NCBI RefSeq assembly: GCF_028649395.1
Contig: NZ_JAQSUW010000015.1
Span: forward strand, 184,997 to 248,996
Length of the DNA: 64,000 nucleotides
From: Pseudomonas sp. Gutcm_11s
GTDB lineage: Bacteria > Pseudomonadota > Gammaproteobacteria > Pseudomonadales > Pseudomonadaceae
Reading direction: 5' to 3'
Positions 33,268-42,703 of this stretch are shown one piece after another; position 1 is the first letter of the stretch, and each line of letters opens with the position of its first letter. The position numbers and the translations under genes were made by a program. The notes beneath the pieces were generated by a model. It was not told the DNA's origin, did no database searches, and worked only from the letters and a program-made list of their open reading frames with translations.

Positions 33268-36069
33268 ATGGAGCTATTGCTCATAGTCGGATTGCCGTTT
33301 CTCGGTGCCTTGCTTCCCATCCTGTTCGAGCGTCATGGTCGCCTGGCTGCCAGCCTGGCCACGGCGGTGGCGCCGCTGCTCGGCCTGGGCCTGCTGCTGT
33401 GGCAGGCGCCGCGAGTGTTCGCCGGTGAGGTGCTGGTGGTCTCGCAGCCCTGGCTGAGCCAGCTGGGCTTCAACCTGTCTCTGCGCCTCGATGGTCTGTC
33501 CTTCCTCTTCGCCCTGCTGATTCTCGGCATCGGCCTGCTGGTCATCCTCTACGCCCGCTACTACCTGTCCGAGCGCGAGGCGATTGGCCGCTTCTTCGCC
33601 TACCTGCTGCTGTTCATGGGCGCCATGCTCGGCCTGGTGCTGTCGGAAAACCTGCTGCTGATGCTGACCTTCTGGGAGCTGACCAGCCTGGCTTCGTTCC
33701 TGCTGATCGGCTTCTGGGGCAAGCGCAGCGACGCGCGCAAGGGCGCGCGCATGGCGCTGGCGGTCACCGGCGGTGGCGGCCTGGCGCTGCTGGCCGGGAT
33801 CCTGCTGATCGGCCATATCGTCGGCAGTTTCGAGCTCAGCGTGGTGCTGGCCGCCGGCGACCTGATTCGCGGCCATGACCTGTATCCGGTGGCACTGGTG
33901 CTGGTGCTGCTGGGTGCCTTCACCAAGTCGGCGCAGTTCCCGTTCCACTTCTGGCTGCCGCACGCGATGGCGGCGCCCACGCCGGTCTCGGCCTATCTGC
34001 ACTCGGCGACCATGGTCAAGGTCGGGGTATTTCTCCTGGCGCGGCTGTATCCGGCCCTGGCCGGCTCCGACCTGTGGTTCTACCTGGTCGGCCTGACCGG
34101 CCTGGTGACCCTGCTGGTGGGCGCGGTGACGGCGTTGTTCCAGCATGATCTGAAGGGCCTGCTGGCGTACTCGACCATCAGCCACCTGGGCTTGATCGTG
34201 CTGTTGCTGGGCATGGACTCGCAGCTGTCGAACGTGGCCGCGGTGTTCCACATCATCAACCACGCCACCTTCAAGGCCTCGCTGTTCATGGCGGCGGGGA
34301 TCATCGACCACGAGACCGGAAGCCGCGACATGCGGCGCATCAACGGCATGTGGAAGTACCTGCCGCACACCGCCGTGCTGGCCATGGTGGCGTCCTCGGC
34401 GATGGCCGGCGTGCCGCTGCTCAACGGCTTCCTGAGCAAGGAGATGTTCTTCGGCGAGGCGGTGCAGCACGCCCTGGAGGGCAATCTGGTGCACTGGCTG
34501 ATTCCCGCGGCGGCGGTGCTCGCCGGGATTTTCTCGGTGGCCTATTCGGTGCGCTTCATCCACGACGTGTTCTTCAACGGCGAGCCGATCAACCTGCCCA
34601 AGTTTCCGCCCCACGAGCCGCCGCGCTACATGAAGGTGCCGGTCGAGATCCTGGTGTTCCTCTGCCTGCTGGTGGGCATGCTGCCGGCCTACACGGTGGC
34701 GCCGTTGCTGGCGGTGGCCGCACAGGCCAGCCTGGGTGGCGCGCTGCCGGAGTACAGCCTGGCCATCTGGCATGGCTTCAATATGCCGCTGGCGATGAGC
34801 TTCGTGGCGCTGGTTGGCGGCATGCTGGTGTACATCGGGCGCAAGCCGCTGTTCCGCTGGTACGAGAGCCTGCCGGACGTGGATGCCAAGCTGGTGTTCG
34901 AGGCCGCAGTGCAACGCGTGGTCGCGGCGGCCGGCTGGCTCACCGCGCGCCTGGAAAATGGTTCGCTGCAGCGCTACCTGGCACTGCTGCTGCTCAGCGC
35001 CCTGGTGCTGGTGGCTGTGCATCTGGCGCCATTGGCGCAGCTCACCGGCAGCCGCGAATTGAGCCCGCTCGACCCGTTCACCGCGCTGGGCATGCTGGTG
35101 CTGATGCTGAGCGGCCTGCTCACTGCCGTGCTGCACCGCCAGCGCCTGGTCGCGCTGCTGATCCTCGGCGTCGGCGGCATGCTGGTGGCGCTGGCATTCG
35201 CTCGTTTCTCCGCTCCCGACCTGGCGCTGACCCAGTTGGTGGTGGAGGTGGTGACCATCATCCTGATGATGTTGGCGCTCTATTACCTGCCCTCGCGCAG
35301 CCCTGCGGAGAGCTCCATGCCGCGCATCCTGCGCGACCTGCTGCTGGCCGGTGGCTGCGGCCTGATGATCGCGGTGCTGGCCTACGCGGTACTGACACGC
35401 CCCTATGACGGCGGCCTGGCCGAGTTCTTCCTCGGCAACAGCGTCAGCGGCGGTGGTGGTACCAACGCGGTCAACGTGATCCTGGTGGACTTCCGCGGCT
35501 TCGATACCCTGGGCGAGATCACCGTGCTGGCCATCGCCGCTGTCGGCGTGTTCGCCATGCTCGATGGCCTGCGCCTGGTCAACCCGACCTGCGATCCGCA
35601 GGGCCGGCGCTGGGCCTGGTCGAAGAACCCGCTGATCCTGATGACCCTGTCGCGCCTGCTGCTGCCGCTGGCGCTGCTGATCTCTGCCTTCATCTTCCTG
35701 CGCGGGCACAACCTGCCGGGTGGCGGCTTCATCGCCGGGCTGATCACCGCGGTGGCGCTGGCGCTGCAGTACATCGCCAACGGCGTGGTGTGGATGGAGC
35801 GACGCATGCCGCTCAACTACCAGCGCATGGCGGGTGCCGGCGTCTTGATCGCCGCACTGACCGGCCTCGGCAGCTGGGTCTTCGGCAGGCCGTTCCTGAC
35901 CTCGGCATTTGGTCATTTCGAGCTGCCGCTGGTGGGTGAATTCGAGCTGGCCACGGCCATGCTCTTCGATCTCGGCGTCTACTTGGCCGTGGTGGGCGCG
36001 ACCCTGCTGATCCTGGTCAACCTGGGCAAGCTCAGCCTGACCCCGCCAGCCAGCAAGGAGATTCACTGA
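33268..36069 (+). CDS. mnhA: Mrp/Sha/Mnh Na+(K+)/H+ antiporter subunit A (A-B fusion type)
   Basis: A 933-residue membrane protein related to NuoL of complex I, with more than twenty helices. The proton-channel block [38 protein letters not shown] sits at about residues 213-250 with its conserved Lys, and [15 protein letters not shown] follows. The C-terminal 300 residues form the MrpB-like part ([48 protein letters not shown] and [17 protein letters not shown]), so there is no separate mnhB and the operon is of the six-gene group 2 type. In P. aeruginosa this system gives Na+ tolerance and pH homeostasis. Confidence 0.96.
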   Translation: MELLLIVGLPFLGALLPILFERHGRLAASLATAVAPLLGLGLLLWQAPRVFAGEVLVVSQPWLSQLGFNLSLRLDGLSFLFALLILGIGLLVILYARYYLSEREAIGRFFAYLLLFMGAMLGLVLSENLLLMLTFWELTSLASFLLIGFWGKRSDARKGARMALAVTGGGGLALLAGILLIGHIVGSFELSVVLAAGDLIRGHDLYPVALVLVLLGAFTKSAQFPFHFWLPHAMAAPTPVSAYLHSATMVKVGVFLLARLYPALAGSDLWFYLVGLTGLVTLLVGAVTALFQHDLKGLLAYSTISHLGLIVLLLGMDSQLSNVAAVFHIINHATFKASLFMAAGIIDHETGSRDMRRINGMWKYLPHTAVLAMVASSAMAGVPLLNGFLSKEMFFGEAVQHALEGNLVHWLIPAAAVLAGIFSVAYSVRFIHDVFFNGEPINLPKFPPHEPPRYMKVPVEILVFLCLLVGMLPAYTVAPLLAVAAQASLGGALPEYSLAIWHGFNMPLAMSFVALVGGMLVYIGRKPLFRWYESLPDVDAKLVFEAAVQRVVAAAGWLTARLENGSLQRYLALLLLSALVLVAVHLAPLAQLTGSRELSPLDPFTALGMLVLMLSGLLTAVLHRQRLVALLILGVGGMLVALAFARFSAPDLALTQLVVEVVTIILMMLALYYLPSRSPAESSMPRILRDLLLAGGCGLMIAVLAYAVLTRPYDGGLAEFFLGNSVSGGGGTNAVNVILVDFRGFDTLGEITVLAIAAVGVFAMLDGLRLVNPTCDPQGRRWAWSKNPLILMTLSRLLLPLALLISAFIFLRGHNLPGGGFIAGLITAVALALQYIANGVVWMERRMPLNYQRMAGAGVLIAALTGLGSWVFGRPFLTSAFGHFELPLVGEFELATAMLFDLGVYLAVVGATLLILVNLGKLSLTPPASKEIH

Positions 36070-36416
36070 TGGAGGCCCTGTTCGCTGTCACCCTCGGCCT
36101 GCTCACCGCCAGCGGCGTCTACCTGCTGCTGCGCGCGCGTACCTTTCCCGTGGTGCTGGGGCTGACCCTGCTGTCCTACGCGGTCAACCTGTTCCTCTTC
36201 TCCATGGGCCGCCTCAGCGGCGACGTGGCGGTGCTGGGGCAGGGCGGTAACCCCGCCGACCCACTGCCGCAGGCGCTGGTGCTGACGGCCATCGTGATCG
36301 GCTTCGCCATGACCGCCTTCGTCGTGGTCCTGGCCCTGCGCGGCGTGGCCAACCTGGGTAGCGACCATGTCGATGGCCGCCCGGATCGGCGCGAGAAGGA
36401 GGAGTGGCGGCCGTGA
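36069..36416 (+). CDS. mnhC: Antiporter subunit C
   Basis: A 115-residue NuoK-like protein with three helices (FAVTLGLLTASGVYLLLRA, VVLGLTLLSYAVNLFLFSM, ALVLTAIVIGFAMTAFVVVLALR). The phrase DPLPQALVLTAIVIGFAMTAF is the family signature. The ATG overlaps the mnhA stop by one base and the stop overlaps the mnhD start by GTGA. Confidence 0.95.
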   Translation: MEALFAVTLGLLTASGVYLLLRARTFPVVLGLTLLSYAVNLFLFSMGRLSGDVAVLGQGGNPADPLPQALVLTAIVIGFAMTAFVVVLALRGVANLGSDHVDGRPDRREKEEWRP

Positions 36417-37900
36417 ACCATCTGCTGATCCTGCCCATCCTCCTGCCGATGCTGGCCGGCGCACTCCTGCTGGTGCTGCCGTCGCACGAGCGGCTCAAGC
36501 GCGGCCTCTCGCTGCTTGCCACCCTGACGCTGGTGCCGGTCGCGCTGGCGCTGTTGCAGCAGGCCGACGATGGCCAGCTGCGCATCTATGCCCTGGGCGA
36601 CTGGCGCCCGCCGTTCGGCATCGTGCTGCTGCTCGATCGCCTGAGCGCGCTGTTGCTGCTGGCCGCCGCGGTGCTGGGCAGTGTCGTGGTGCTGTATGCC
36701 CTGCGTGGCGACGACCGTCGCGGTCCGCGCTTCCATGCCTTGCTGCAGTTCCAGCTGCTGGGCATCAACGGCTCCTTCCTCACTGGCGACCTGTTCAACC
36801 TGTTCGTGTTCTTCGAGGTGCTGCTGATCGCCTCCTACGCGCTGCTGCTGTACGGCCGCAGCGCCGAGCGGGTGCGCGCCGGGCTGCACTACGTGATCCT
36901 CAACCTGACCGGCTCGGCCCTGTTCCTCATCGCGCTGGGGCTGATCTACGGCGTGAGCGGCACCCTGAACATGGCCGACCTCTCCGCGCGGGTGGCGGCA
37001 GCCACGGGCGACCAAGTACCGCTGCTGGCCGTGGCGGGTGCATTGCTGCTGCTGGTGTTCGCCCTCAAGGCGGCGCTGCTGCCGCTGTACTTCTGGCTAC
37101 CACGCGCCTACGCCGCTGCCAGCGCGCCGGTGGCAGCGCTGTTCGCGATCATGACCAAGGTCGGCGTATACGCCATCCTGCGCGTCTGCACCCTGATATT
37201 CGGCGACGACGGCGGCGAACTGGCTCAGCTGATCCAGGCCTGGCTCTGGCCGCTGGCACTGGCCACCGTGGCCCTCGGCGCGATAGGCGCCCTGGCCGCG
37301 CGCAGCCTGCCGCTGCTGCTGGCCTACATGGTGCTGGTCTCCGCAGGTACCCTGCTGGCCGCGGTGGCCATCGGTACCCCTGCGGCGCACGCCGCAGCGC
37401 TCTACTACCTGCTGCACAGCACCTGGGTGGCCGGCGGCCTGTTCCTGCTCGCCGACCTGATCGGCCGCCAGCGCGGCAGCAAGGGCGGCGACCTGGTGCA
37501 GGGCCCGGCCCTGGAAAACCCGATGCTGCTCGGCGGCATGTTCTTCTTCGGCGCGGTGGCGGTGATCGGCCTGCCGCCCTTGTCCGGCTTCCTAGGCAAG
37601 TTGCTGCTGCTGCGCTCCGAGCCGTCCATAGCGCTCTGGGGCGTGCTGCTGCTCGGTGGATTCGCCGCGCTGGTGGCCTTCAGTCGCGCCGGCAGCACCC
37701 TGTTCTGGCGAGTGGGGCTGAGCAGCCTGGACAGCGCCGAGCTGGACCGTGGCCGGCTGTTCGCCTGCGTGCTGCTGCTCGCCTGCAGCCTGGGGCTGGT
37801 GGTACTGGCCGCGCCGCTGCTGGATTACAGCTCGGCCGCTGCCGCACAGCTGCATGACGTGGCGCCGTACCGGGCGCTGATCGGGGAGGGCCGACCATGA
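36413..37900 (+). CDS. mnhD: Antiporter subunit D
   Basis: A 495-residue NuoN/NuoM-like channel subunit. The conserved Lys-containing blocks are FALKAALLPLYFWLPRAYAAASAPVAALFAIMTKVGVYAILR and, near the middle, HSTWVAGGLFLLADL. I start it at GTG 36413 (MNHLLILPILLP) because AAGGAGGAG ends 8 bases upstream and this fits the family N-terminus; the GTG at 36404 overlaps that site. Confidence 0.95.
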   Translation: MNHLLILPILLPMLAGALLLVLPSHERLKRGLSLLATLTLVPVALALLQQADDGQLRIYALGDWRPPFGIVLLLDRLSALLLLAAAVLGSVVVLYALRGDDRRGPRFHALLQFQLLGINGSFLTGDLFNLFVFFEVLLIASYALLLYGRSAERVRAGLHYVILNLTGSALFLIALGLIYGVSGTLNMADLSARVAAATGDQVPLLAVAGALLLLVFALKAALLPLYFWLPRAYAAASAPVAALFAIMTKVGVYAILRVCTLIFGDDGGELAQLIQAWLWPLALATVALGAIGALAARSLPLLLAYMVLVSAGTLLAAVAIGTPAAHAAALYYLLHSTWVAGGLFLLADLIGRQRGSKGGDLVQGPALENPMLLGGMFFFGAVAVIGLPPLSGFLGKLLLLRSEPSIALWGVLLLGGFAALVAFSRAGSTLFWRVGLSSLDSAELDRGRLFACVLLLACSLGLVVLAAPLLDYSSAAAAQLHDVAPYRALIGEGRP

Positions 37901-38394
37901 GCCGATTGTTGCCGCACCCGGCGCAGAGCCTGATCCTGTTGCTGGCCTGGATGCTGCTGGTGGACACCTTCGCCCTCGGCCAGTGGCTGCTCGGCAGCGT
38001 GCTGGCGCTGCTGATTCCGCTGGCCTGCAACCGCCTGCTGATCGAGCATCCGACGGGCTGGAAGCCGCTCAAGCTGCTGAGCTTCCTGCTCATGGTGATG
38101 AGCGACATCCTGGTCGCCAACTTCCAAGTGGCGCGCCTTACCCTCGGCCGCGTCCGCGAGCTGCGCCCGGCCTTCGTCGAGGTGCCGATCGAGCTGGACA
38201 ACGAGCTGGCCATCAGCGTGCTGGTCAGCGTGGTCTCGCTGACCCCAGGCTCGCTGGCCGCCGACCTCAGCATGGATCGCCGGACCCTGCTGGTGCACGG
38301 CCTCGACGTGCCGGATGCGCAGGCCATGATCGACGAGATCAAGCAGCGCTACGAGGCGCCGCTGAAGGAGATATTCCCATGCTCGGCTACGTGA
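37897..38394 (+). CDS. mnhE: Antiporter subunit E
   Basis: A 165-residue protein with N-terminal helices and a soluble C-terminal domain. Family blocks are PHPAQSLILLLAWMLLVD near the start, LLMVMSDILVANFQVARLTL, LISVVSLTPGSLAADLSMDRRTLLVHGLDV (with TPGSL) and the end IKQRYEAPLKEIF. ATGA overlap with mnhD. Its last 16 bases overlap the start of mnhF. Confidence 0.94.
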   Translation: MSRLLPHPAQSLILLLAWMLLVDTFALGQWLLGSVLALLIPLACNRLLIEHPTGWKPLKLLSFLLMVMSDILVANFQVARLTLGRVRELRPAFVEVPIELDNELAISVLVSVVSLTPGSLAADLSMDRRTLLVHGLDVPDAQAMIDEIKQRYEAPLKEIFPCSAT

Positions 38395-38648
38395 TCCCCG
38401 TCTGCCTGACCATGCTCGGCCTGGCCCTGGCTCTGGCCACCGCCCGGCTGATCAAGGGTCCCTGCCTGCCGGATCGGGTGCTGGCGCTGGACACCCTGTA
38501 CATCAATGCCATCGCCATGATCGTGCTCTTCGGCATCTGGAAGGGCAGCGAGCTGTTCTTCGAGGTGGCCCTGCTGATCGCCGTGCTCGGCTTCGTCAGC
38601 ACCGTGGCCGTGGCCAAGTACATGCTGCGTGGAGACATCATCGAATGA
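38379..38648 (+). CDS. mnhF: Antiporter subunit F
   Basis: An 89-residue three-helix subunit with the family block RLIKGPCLPDRVLALDTLYINAIAM, ending in AKYMLRGDIIE. The ATG at 38379 has GAAGGAGATATTCCC upstream, a good ribosome-binding site inside mnhE. The frame is open further upstream but that overlaps mnhE. Confidence 0.94.
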   Translation: MLGYVIPVCLTMLGLALALATARLIKGPCLPDRVLALDTLYINAIAMIVLFGIWKGSELFFEVALLIAVLGFVSTVAVAKYMLRGDIIE

Positions 38649-38977
38649 GCCTGTGGCTGGAAATCCTCATCTCGGCCCTGCTGCTGCTGGGCAGTGGCTT
38701 CGTCCTGATCGGCGCCATCGGCCTGTACCGCCTGCCCGACTTCTTCACCCGCCTGCACGGCCCGACCAAGGCCACCACCCTGGGCGTCGGCGGCCTGGTG
38801 GTCGCCTCGCTGATCTTCTTCAGCAGCGGCTCGCAGACCCTCAGTTCCCACGAGCTGCTGATCAGCCTGTTCCTCTTCATCAGCGCCCCGGTCAGCGCCT
38901 ACATGCTGGCCAAGGCCGCGGTCCTGCAGCAGCTGCCGCTGGAGCCGAAGACCCGCGGCAAGCCCTGGGACCAGTAA
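38645..38977 (+). CDS. mnhG: Antiporter subunit G
   Basis: A 110-residue subunit with three helices. Recognised by FVLIGAIGLYRLPDFFTRLHGPTKATTLGVGG, LISLFLFISAPVSAYMLAKAAV and the hydrophilic C-terminus. ATGA overlap with mnhF. This is the last gene of the operon; a hairpin-like sequence follows but without a T-tract. Confidence 0.94.
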   Translation: MSLWLEILISALLLLGSGFVLIGAIGLYRLPDFFTRLHGPTKATTLGVGGLVVASLIFFSSGSQTLSSHELLISLFLFISAPVSAYMLAKAAVLQQLPLEPKTRGKPWDQ

Positions 38978-39062
38978 GGCGGCACAGTTTCTCCGCGCCG
39001 CTGTGCCTGTCGGCGCGATGACCGGCTACCTACACTGAGTTTTTCGTGTGGAGGTGGCGGTG

Positions 39063-39968
39063 ATGGCCCGGCAGGGTAGGTTGTTCGCGATGGCTTGCCT
39101 GGTGCTGGCCATGGCCCTGTGGGGCAGTTCCTTCATCGCCCTCAAGTTCGCCTTCGCCGAGCTGCCGGCGATGTGGGTGATCTTCGGTCGCATGCTCCTC
39201 GGCAGCCTGATCTTCCTGCTGGCCTGGCGCTGGCGCGGCCGCCTCGACTACCGCCCCGGCGACTGGCGCCTGCTGCTCGCCCTCGCTGCCTGCGAGCCCT
39301 GCCTGTACTTCATCTTCGAGGCCCTGGCGCTGCAGCACACCAGCGCCACCCAGGCCGGCATGATCACTGCGCTGCTGCCACTGCTGGTGGCGATGGGTGC
39401 CTTCACCTTCCTGCGTGAGCGCGTGGCCCCCAGCACCTGGGCTGGCTTTCTGCTGGCGGTGGTCGGCGCCATCTGGCTGAGCCTGGCGGGCGAGGCGGAT
39501 GCCCATGCGCCCGCGCCCCTGTTGGGCAACTTCTACGAATTCCTCGCCGTGCTCTGTGCGACCTGCTACACGCTGCTGCTCAAGCGCCTCTGCGAGCGCT
39601 ATTCGCCCTTCGTGCTCACTGCCATGCAGGCCTTCATCGGCTCGCTGTTCTTCCTGCCGCTCGCGCTGCTGCTGGAGCCGCTGCCCAGCCAGCTCAGTGC
39701 CCTTGGCCTGGGCTCGGTGATCTATCTGGGTGTGGTGGTCACCGTCGGCGCCTACGGCCTGTACAACTTCGGCGTCAGCCGCCTGCCGGCCAGCCAGGCC
39801 TCGGGCTTCACCAACCTGCTACCGGTGTTCACCCTGATCTTCGCCGCGCTGCTGCTGGGCGAGCGGCTCTCGCCGATGCAGTACGCCGCCGCCGCGCTGG
39901 TGTTCGTTGGCGTGGCGCTGAGCCAGTGGCGCAGCACTGCTCCGGCTCCGGCCGGCATTCTCGACTGA
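39063..39968 (+). CDS. EamA-family (DMT) transporter
   Basis: A 301-residue exporter-type membrane protein with two five-helix EamA repeats. Family patterns are ALWGSSFIALKFAFAELPAMWVIFGRMLLGSL in the first half and the second-half ASGFTNLLPVFTLIFAALLLGERLSPMQYAAAALVFVGVAL. ATG at 39063 follows GGAGG by 8 bases; GTG codons at 39048 and 39060 lie at or before this site. It stands 10 bases before the PLP enzyme gene and is probably in its operon; some EamA proteins export cysteine and acetylserine. Confidence 0.9.
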   Translation: MARQGRLFAMACLVLAMALWGSSFIALKFAFAELPAMWVIFGRMLLGSLIFLLAWRWRGRLDYRPGDWRLLLALAACEPCLYFIFEALALQHTSATQAGMITALLPLLVAMGAFTFLRERVAPSTWAGFLLAVVGAIWLSLAGEADAHAPAPLLGNFYEFLAVLCATCYTLLLKRLCERYSPFVLTAMQAFIGSLFFLPLALLLEPLPSQLSALGLGSVIYLGVVVTVGAYGLYNFGVSRLPASQASGFTNLLPVFTLIFAALLLGERLSPMQYAAAALVFVGVALSQWRSTAPAPAGILD

Positions 39969-39978
39969 GGAACAGCCC

Positions 39979-41070
39979 ATGACCGATATCCGCAAGTGGA
40001 CCCGCGAGGCGGTACACATCATCGAGGCTGACTTCCAGCGCAGCGCCGACACCCACCTGATTCCGCTGGCGCTACCTGGGCTGCCCGGCGTCGAGCTGTA
40101 CTTCAAGGACGAGTCGAGCCACCCCACCGGCAGCCTCAAGCATCGCCTGGCGCGCTCGCTGTTCCTCTACGCCCTGTGCAATGGCTGGTTGCGTGAAGGC
40201 AAGCCGGTGATCGAGGCCTCCAGCGGTTCCACCGCCATCTCCGAGGCCTACTTCGCCCGCCTGCTCGGCCTGCCCTTCATCGCCGTGGTGCCGGCCTCCA
40301 CGGCCCGCGAGAAGCTGGCACAGATAGCCTTCTATGGCGGCCACACCCACCTGGTCGACGACCCCACGCGCATCCATGCCGAATCCGTGCGCCTGGCGCA
40401 GGAGAGCGGTGGCCACTTCATGGACCAGTTCACCTACGCCGAGCGCGCGACCGACTGGCGGGCGAACAACAACATCGCCGAATCGATCTTCCAGCAGATG
40501 CGCCACGAGCATTTCCCCGAACCGGCCTGGTTGGTGTCCAGCCCCGGTACCGGCGGCACCCTGGCGACGCTGGGGCGCTACGTGCGCTACCGCCAGCACG
40601 CGACCCGGGTGTTCTGCGCCGATGCCGAGCAGTCGGTGTTCTTCGACAGCTACGTCAGTGGCGACCGCAGCCTGACCCTGGACTGCGGCTCGCGCATCGA
40701 GGGCATCGGCCGGCCGCGGGTCGAGCTGTCGTTCATGCCGCAGGTGCTGGATGCCGCGTGCAAGGTGCCGGATGCCCTGTCGCTGGCAGCCATGCATTAC
40801 CTGGCGCACCGCCTGAATCGACGCGTCGGCGCGAGCAGCGGGACCAACCTGATCGGCGCGCTGCTGGTGGCGCAGAAGATGGTCGCGGCCGGCCAGCCCG
40901 GCTCGGTGGTGGCCATTCTCTGCGATGGCGGCGAGCGCTATGCCACCAGCTACTACTGCGACACCTGGCTTGCGGAGCAGGGCTATGAGCTGGCGCCGCT
41001 GATCGAGGCCGTGGCCGCCTGTGCCGAACGCGGTGTGGCGCTGCCCGACATGCCGAGCAGCGGCCTGTGA
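39979..41070 (+). CDS. PLP-dependent cysteine synthase-like enzyme
   Basis: A 363-residue fold-type II PLP enzyme. The PLP-binding lysine is Lys54 in ESSHPTGSLKHRLA (cysteine synthases have NPTGSxKDR), the substrate loop is EASSGSTAISEA (usually SGNTG) and the phosphate loop is SSPGTGGTLATLG. The changed loops and the longer C-terminus (CDGGERYATSYYCDTWLAEQ) mean that the substrate may differ from O-acetylserine. It stands 10 bases after an exporter gene and overlaps a GNAT gene by GTGA. I would call it a cysteine-synthase-family beta-replacing or beta-eliminating enzyme of unknown substrate. Confidence 0.87.
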   Translation: MTDIRKWTREAVHIIEADFQRSADTHLIPLALPGLPGVELYFKDESSHPTGSLKHRLARSLFLYALCNGWLREGKPVIEASSGSTAISEAYFARLLGLPFIAVVPASTAREKLAQIAFYGGHTHLVDDPTRIHAESVRLAQESGGHFMDQFTYAERATDWRANNNIAESIFQQMRHEHFPEPAWLVSSPGTGGTLATLGRYVRYRQHATRVFCADAEQSVFFDSYVSGDRSLTLDCGSRIEGIGRPRVELSFMPQVLDAACKVPDALSLAAMHYLAHRLNRRVGASSGTNLIGALLVAQKMVAAGQPGSVVAILCDGGERYATSYYCDTWLAEQGYELAPLIEAVAACAERGVALPDMPSSGL

Positions 41071-41585
41071 GCGAGCACTTCTGCAGCGTTGCCGCAGTTG
41101 CCGACGACATCCCGGCGATGATCGCCTTCATCTTCGAGCATGGCCCTAATCCCTGGAACTACCTGCCACAGGACGCCGTGCTGGCGCACCTGCATGGCAT
41201 CGCCGAGGGCACGGTGCAGGCCGTGCTGGCGCGGCGGGTGGATGGCGAGTTGGCCGGCTTCGTCACCTTCCTGGCCAGCAGCAACTTCGAGCGCTTCCAG
41301 GCGCAGGAGCGCCGCGAGTTGCCCCAGGGTTATGTCGGCGAAGCGGTGGTGCATCGGGAACTGGCGGGGCGCGGCCTGGGCAGCCGGCTGCTCGGCGAGG
41401 CGGTGCAGGGGTTGCAGGCACTGGGCATTCACGACATCTACATCGAACGCCACGAGGAAAACGCCGGCTCCGCAGGGATGATGCGCAAGGCCGGCTTCGT
41501 CGAGGTGGAGACCTTCAGCGACCCGCAGCGGCGCGCGGCCGGCTCGCGCCGAACCACGCTGTGCTACCTGCGCTGCGCTGACTAG
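41067..41585 (+). CDS. GNAT-family N-acetyltransferase
   Basis: A 172-residue acetyltransferase. The acetyl-CoA loop reads VVHRELAGRGLGSRLLGEA (R/Q-x-x-G-x-G/A), preceded by the beta strands ELAGFVTFLASS and followed by LQALGIHDIYIERHEENAGSAGMMRKAGFVEV, the typical final part. GTG start in a GTGA overlap with the PLP enzyme gene. Its stop and that of the convergent GAPDH gene share CTAG. Substrate unknown; position suggests an amino acid handled by the same operon. Confidence 0.9.
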   Translation: MSEHFCSVAAVADDIPAMIAFIFEHGPNPWNYLPQDAVLAHLHGIAEGTVQAVLARRVDGELAGFVTFLASSNFERFQAQERRELPQGYVGEAVVHRELAGRGLGSRLLGEAVQGLQALGIHDIYIERHEENAGSAGMMRKAGFVEVETFSDPQRRAAGSRRTTLCYLRCAD

Positions 41586-42619
41586 CCAGGCTGTACGGGC
41601 ACGGTGCGCATCGGCTCCAGCGGCTTGAGCCAGAGCTGCAGCACATCCAGCAGGCGATTGGCGAAGGCCCACTCGTTGTCGTACCAGGCCAGTACCTTGA
41701 CCAGGTTGTCGCCCTGCACCCGGGTGTGGTTGAGATCGACCACGCAGGACACCGGATAACCGTTGAAGTCAGCGGACACCAGCGGCAGGTCGTTGCACTC
41801 CATTACTCCCAGCGGGAACTGGCGTGCAGCCTTCTGCAGAGTGTCGTTGATCGCCTCGCGGCTGGTTGGGTGTTCGCTGGTGAAGGTCAGGTCGAGCAGC
41901 GACACGTTGGCGGTCGGCACGCGTATCGCCATGCCGTCGAGGCGGCCCTCCAGCTCCGGGATCACCAGGCCGATGGCCTTCGCCGCGCCGGTGCTGGTGG
42001 GAATCATCGACTGGGCGGCGCCGCGGGCGCGGTAGAGATCGTTGTGGGTCTTGTCGAGCAGGTTCTGGTCGTTGGTGTAGGCATGCACCGTGGTCATCAG
42101 CCCTTGCTTGATGCCCACCGCGGTGTGCAGGGCCTGGGCCAGCGGCGCTAGGCAGTTGGTGGTGCACGAGGCGTTGGAGACGATCTGCTGGTTGCCCAGC
42201 AGGTGATGGTTGACGCCATACACCACCGTCAGGTCGGCGCTGTCCAGCGGGTGTGACAGCAGTACCCGTGGCGCGCCGGCGGCGAGATGCTGCTCGGCCA
42301 GGACGCGTTTCTTCGCCTTGCCGGTGCAGTCGACCACCACGTCGACCGCCAGTTGTTTCCAGGGCAGCTGGGTGAAGTCCTTCTGGCCGATCAGGCGGAT
42401 CGACTGGCCGCGCACCTGCATCACGTCCTGGTGGATGTCGACCTGGCCGAGGAAGCGGCCGAAGGTGGTATCGAAGCGGGTCAGGTGAGCGAGGGTGTTA
42501 AAGTCACCGGTCTCGTTGATCACCTCGACGTGCAGCTGGCTTTCCAGCCCGCGCTCGAACAAGGCGCGTAGCAGGGCGCGACCAATGCGCCCGTAGCCGT
42601 TCAGGGCAATACGCAGCAT
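41582..42619 (-). CDS. GAPDH-family dehydrogenase
   Basis: A 345-residue NAD-dependent aldehyde dehydrogenase of the phosphorylating type. NAD motif NGYGRIGRALLRAL at residues 7-20; active-site SNASCTTNCLAP (Cys152); HAYTNDQNLLD with the catalytic His; then PTSTGAAKAIG and VPTANVSLLDLTF; and YDNEWAFANRLLD near the end. The LAP after TTNC speaks for glyceraldehyde-3-phosphate rather than erythrose-4-phosphate dehydrogenase, but there are no neighbours (pgk, tkt) to decide. Its stop overlaps the GNAT stop on CTAG. Confidence 0.9.
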   Translation of the reverse strand: MLRIALNGYGRIGRALLRALFERGLESQLHVEVINETGDFNTLAHLTRFDTTFGRFLGQVDIHQDVMQVRGQSIRLIGQKDFTQLPWKQLAVDVVVDCTGKAKKRVLAEQHLAAGAPRVLLSHPLDSADLTVVYGVNHHLLGNQQIVSNASCTTNCLAPLAQALHTAVGIKQGLMTTVHAYTNDQNLLDKTHNDLYRARGAAQSMIPTSTGAAKAIGLVIPELEGRLDGMAIRVPTANVSLLDLTFTSEHPTSREAINDTLQKAARQFPLGVMECNDLPLVSADFNGYPVSCVVDLNHTRVQGDNLVKVLAWYDNEWAFANRLLDVLQLWLKPLEPMRTVPVQPG

Positions 42620-42703
42620 GGCAGTCTCCGACTGTCTGGGTCCGCTTTCAGCATAGGCGGCCCATCCGCCTCACGAAAGCGAGGCGGGCTGCGAGGTCAG
42701 GAG

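Noticed and set aside
33274..36066. Very long open frame on the minus strand (about 930 codons) opposite mnhA
   Set aside because: It mirrors the NuoL-like gene codon by codon; the product is Gln/His/Arg-rich without any family pattern. Such antisense frames are common in high-G+C genes.
36367..37857. Second plus-strand open frame inside mnhD
   Set aside because: Ala/Arg/Gly-rich out-of-frame translation of the antiporter gene.
41582..42619. Erythrose-4-phosphate dehydrogenase (epd)
   Set aside because: The active-site continuation LAP and the lack of pgk or tkt neighbours do not support this name over a GAPDH-type enzyme.
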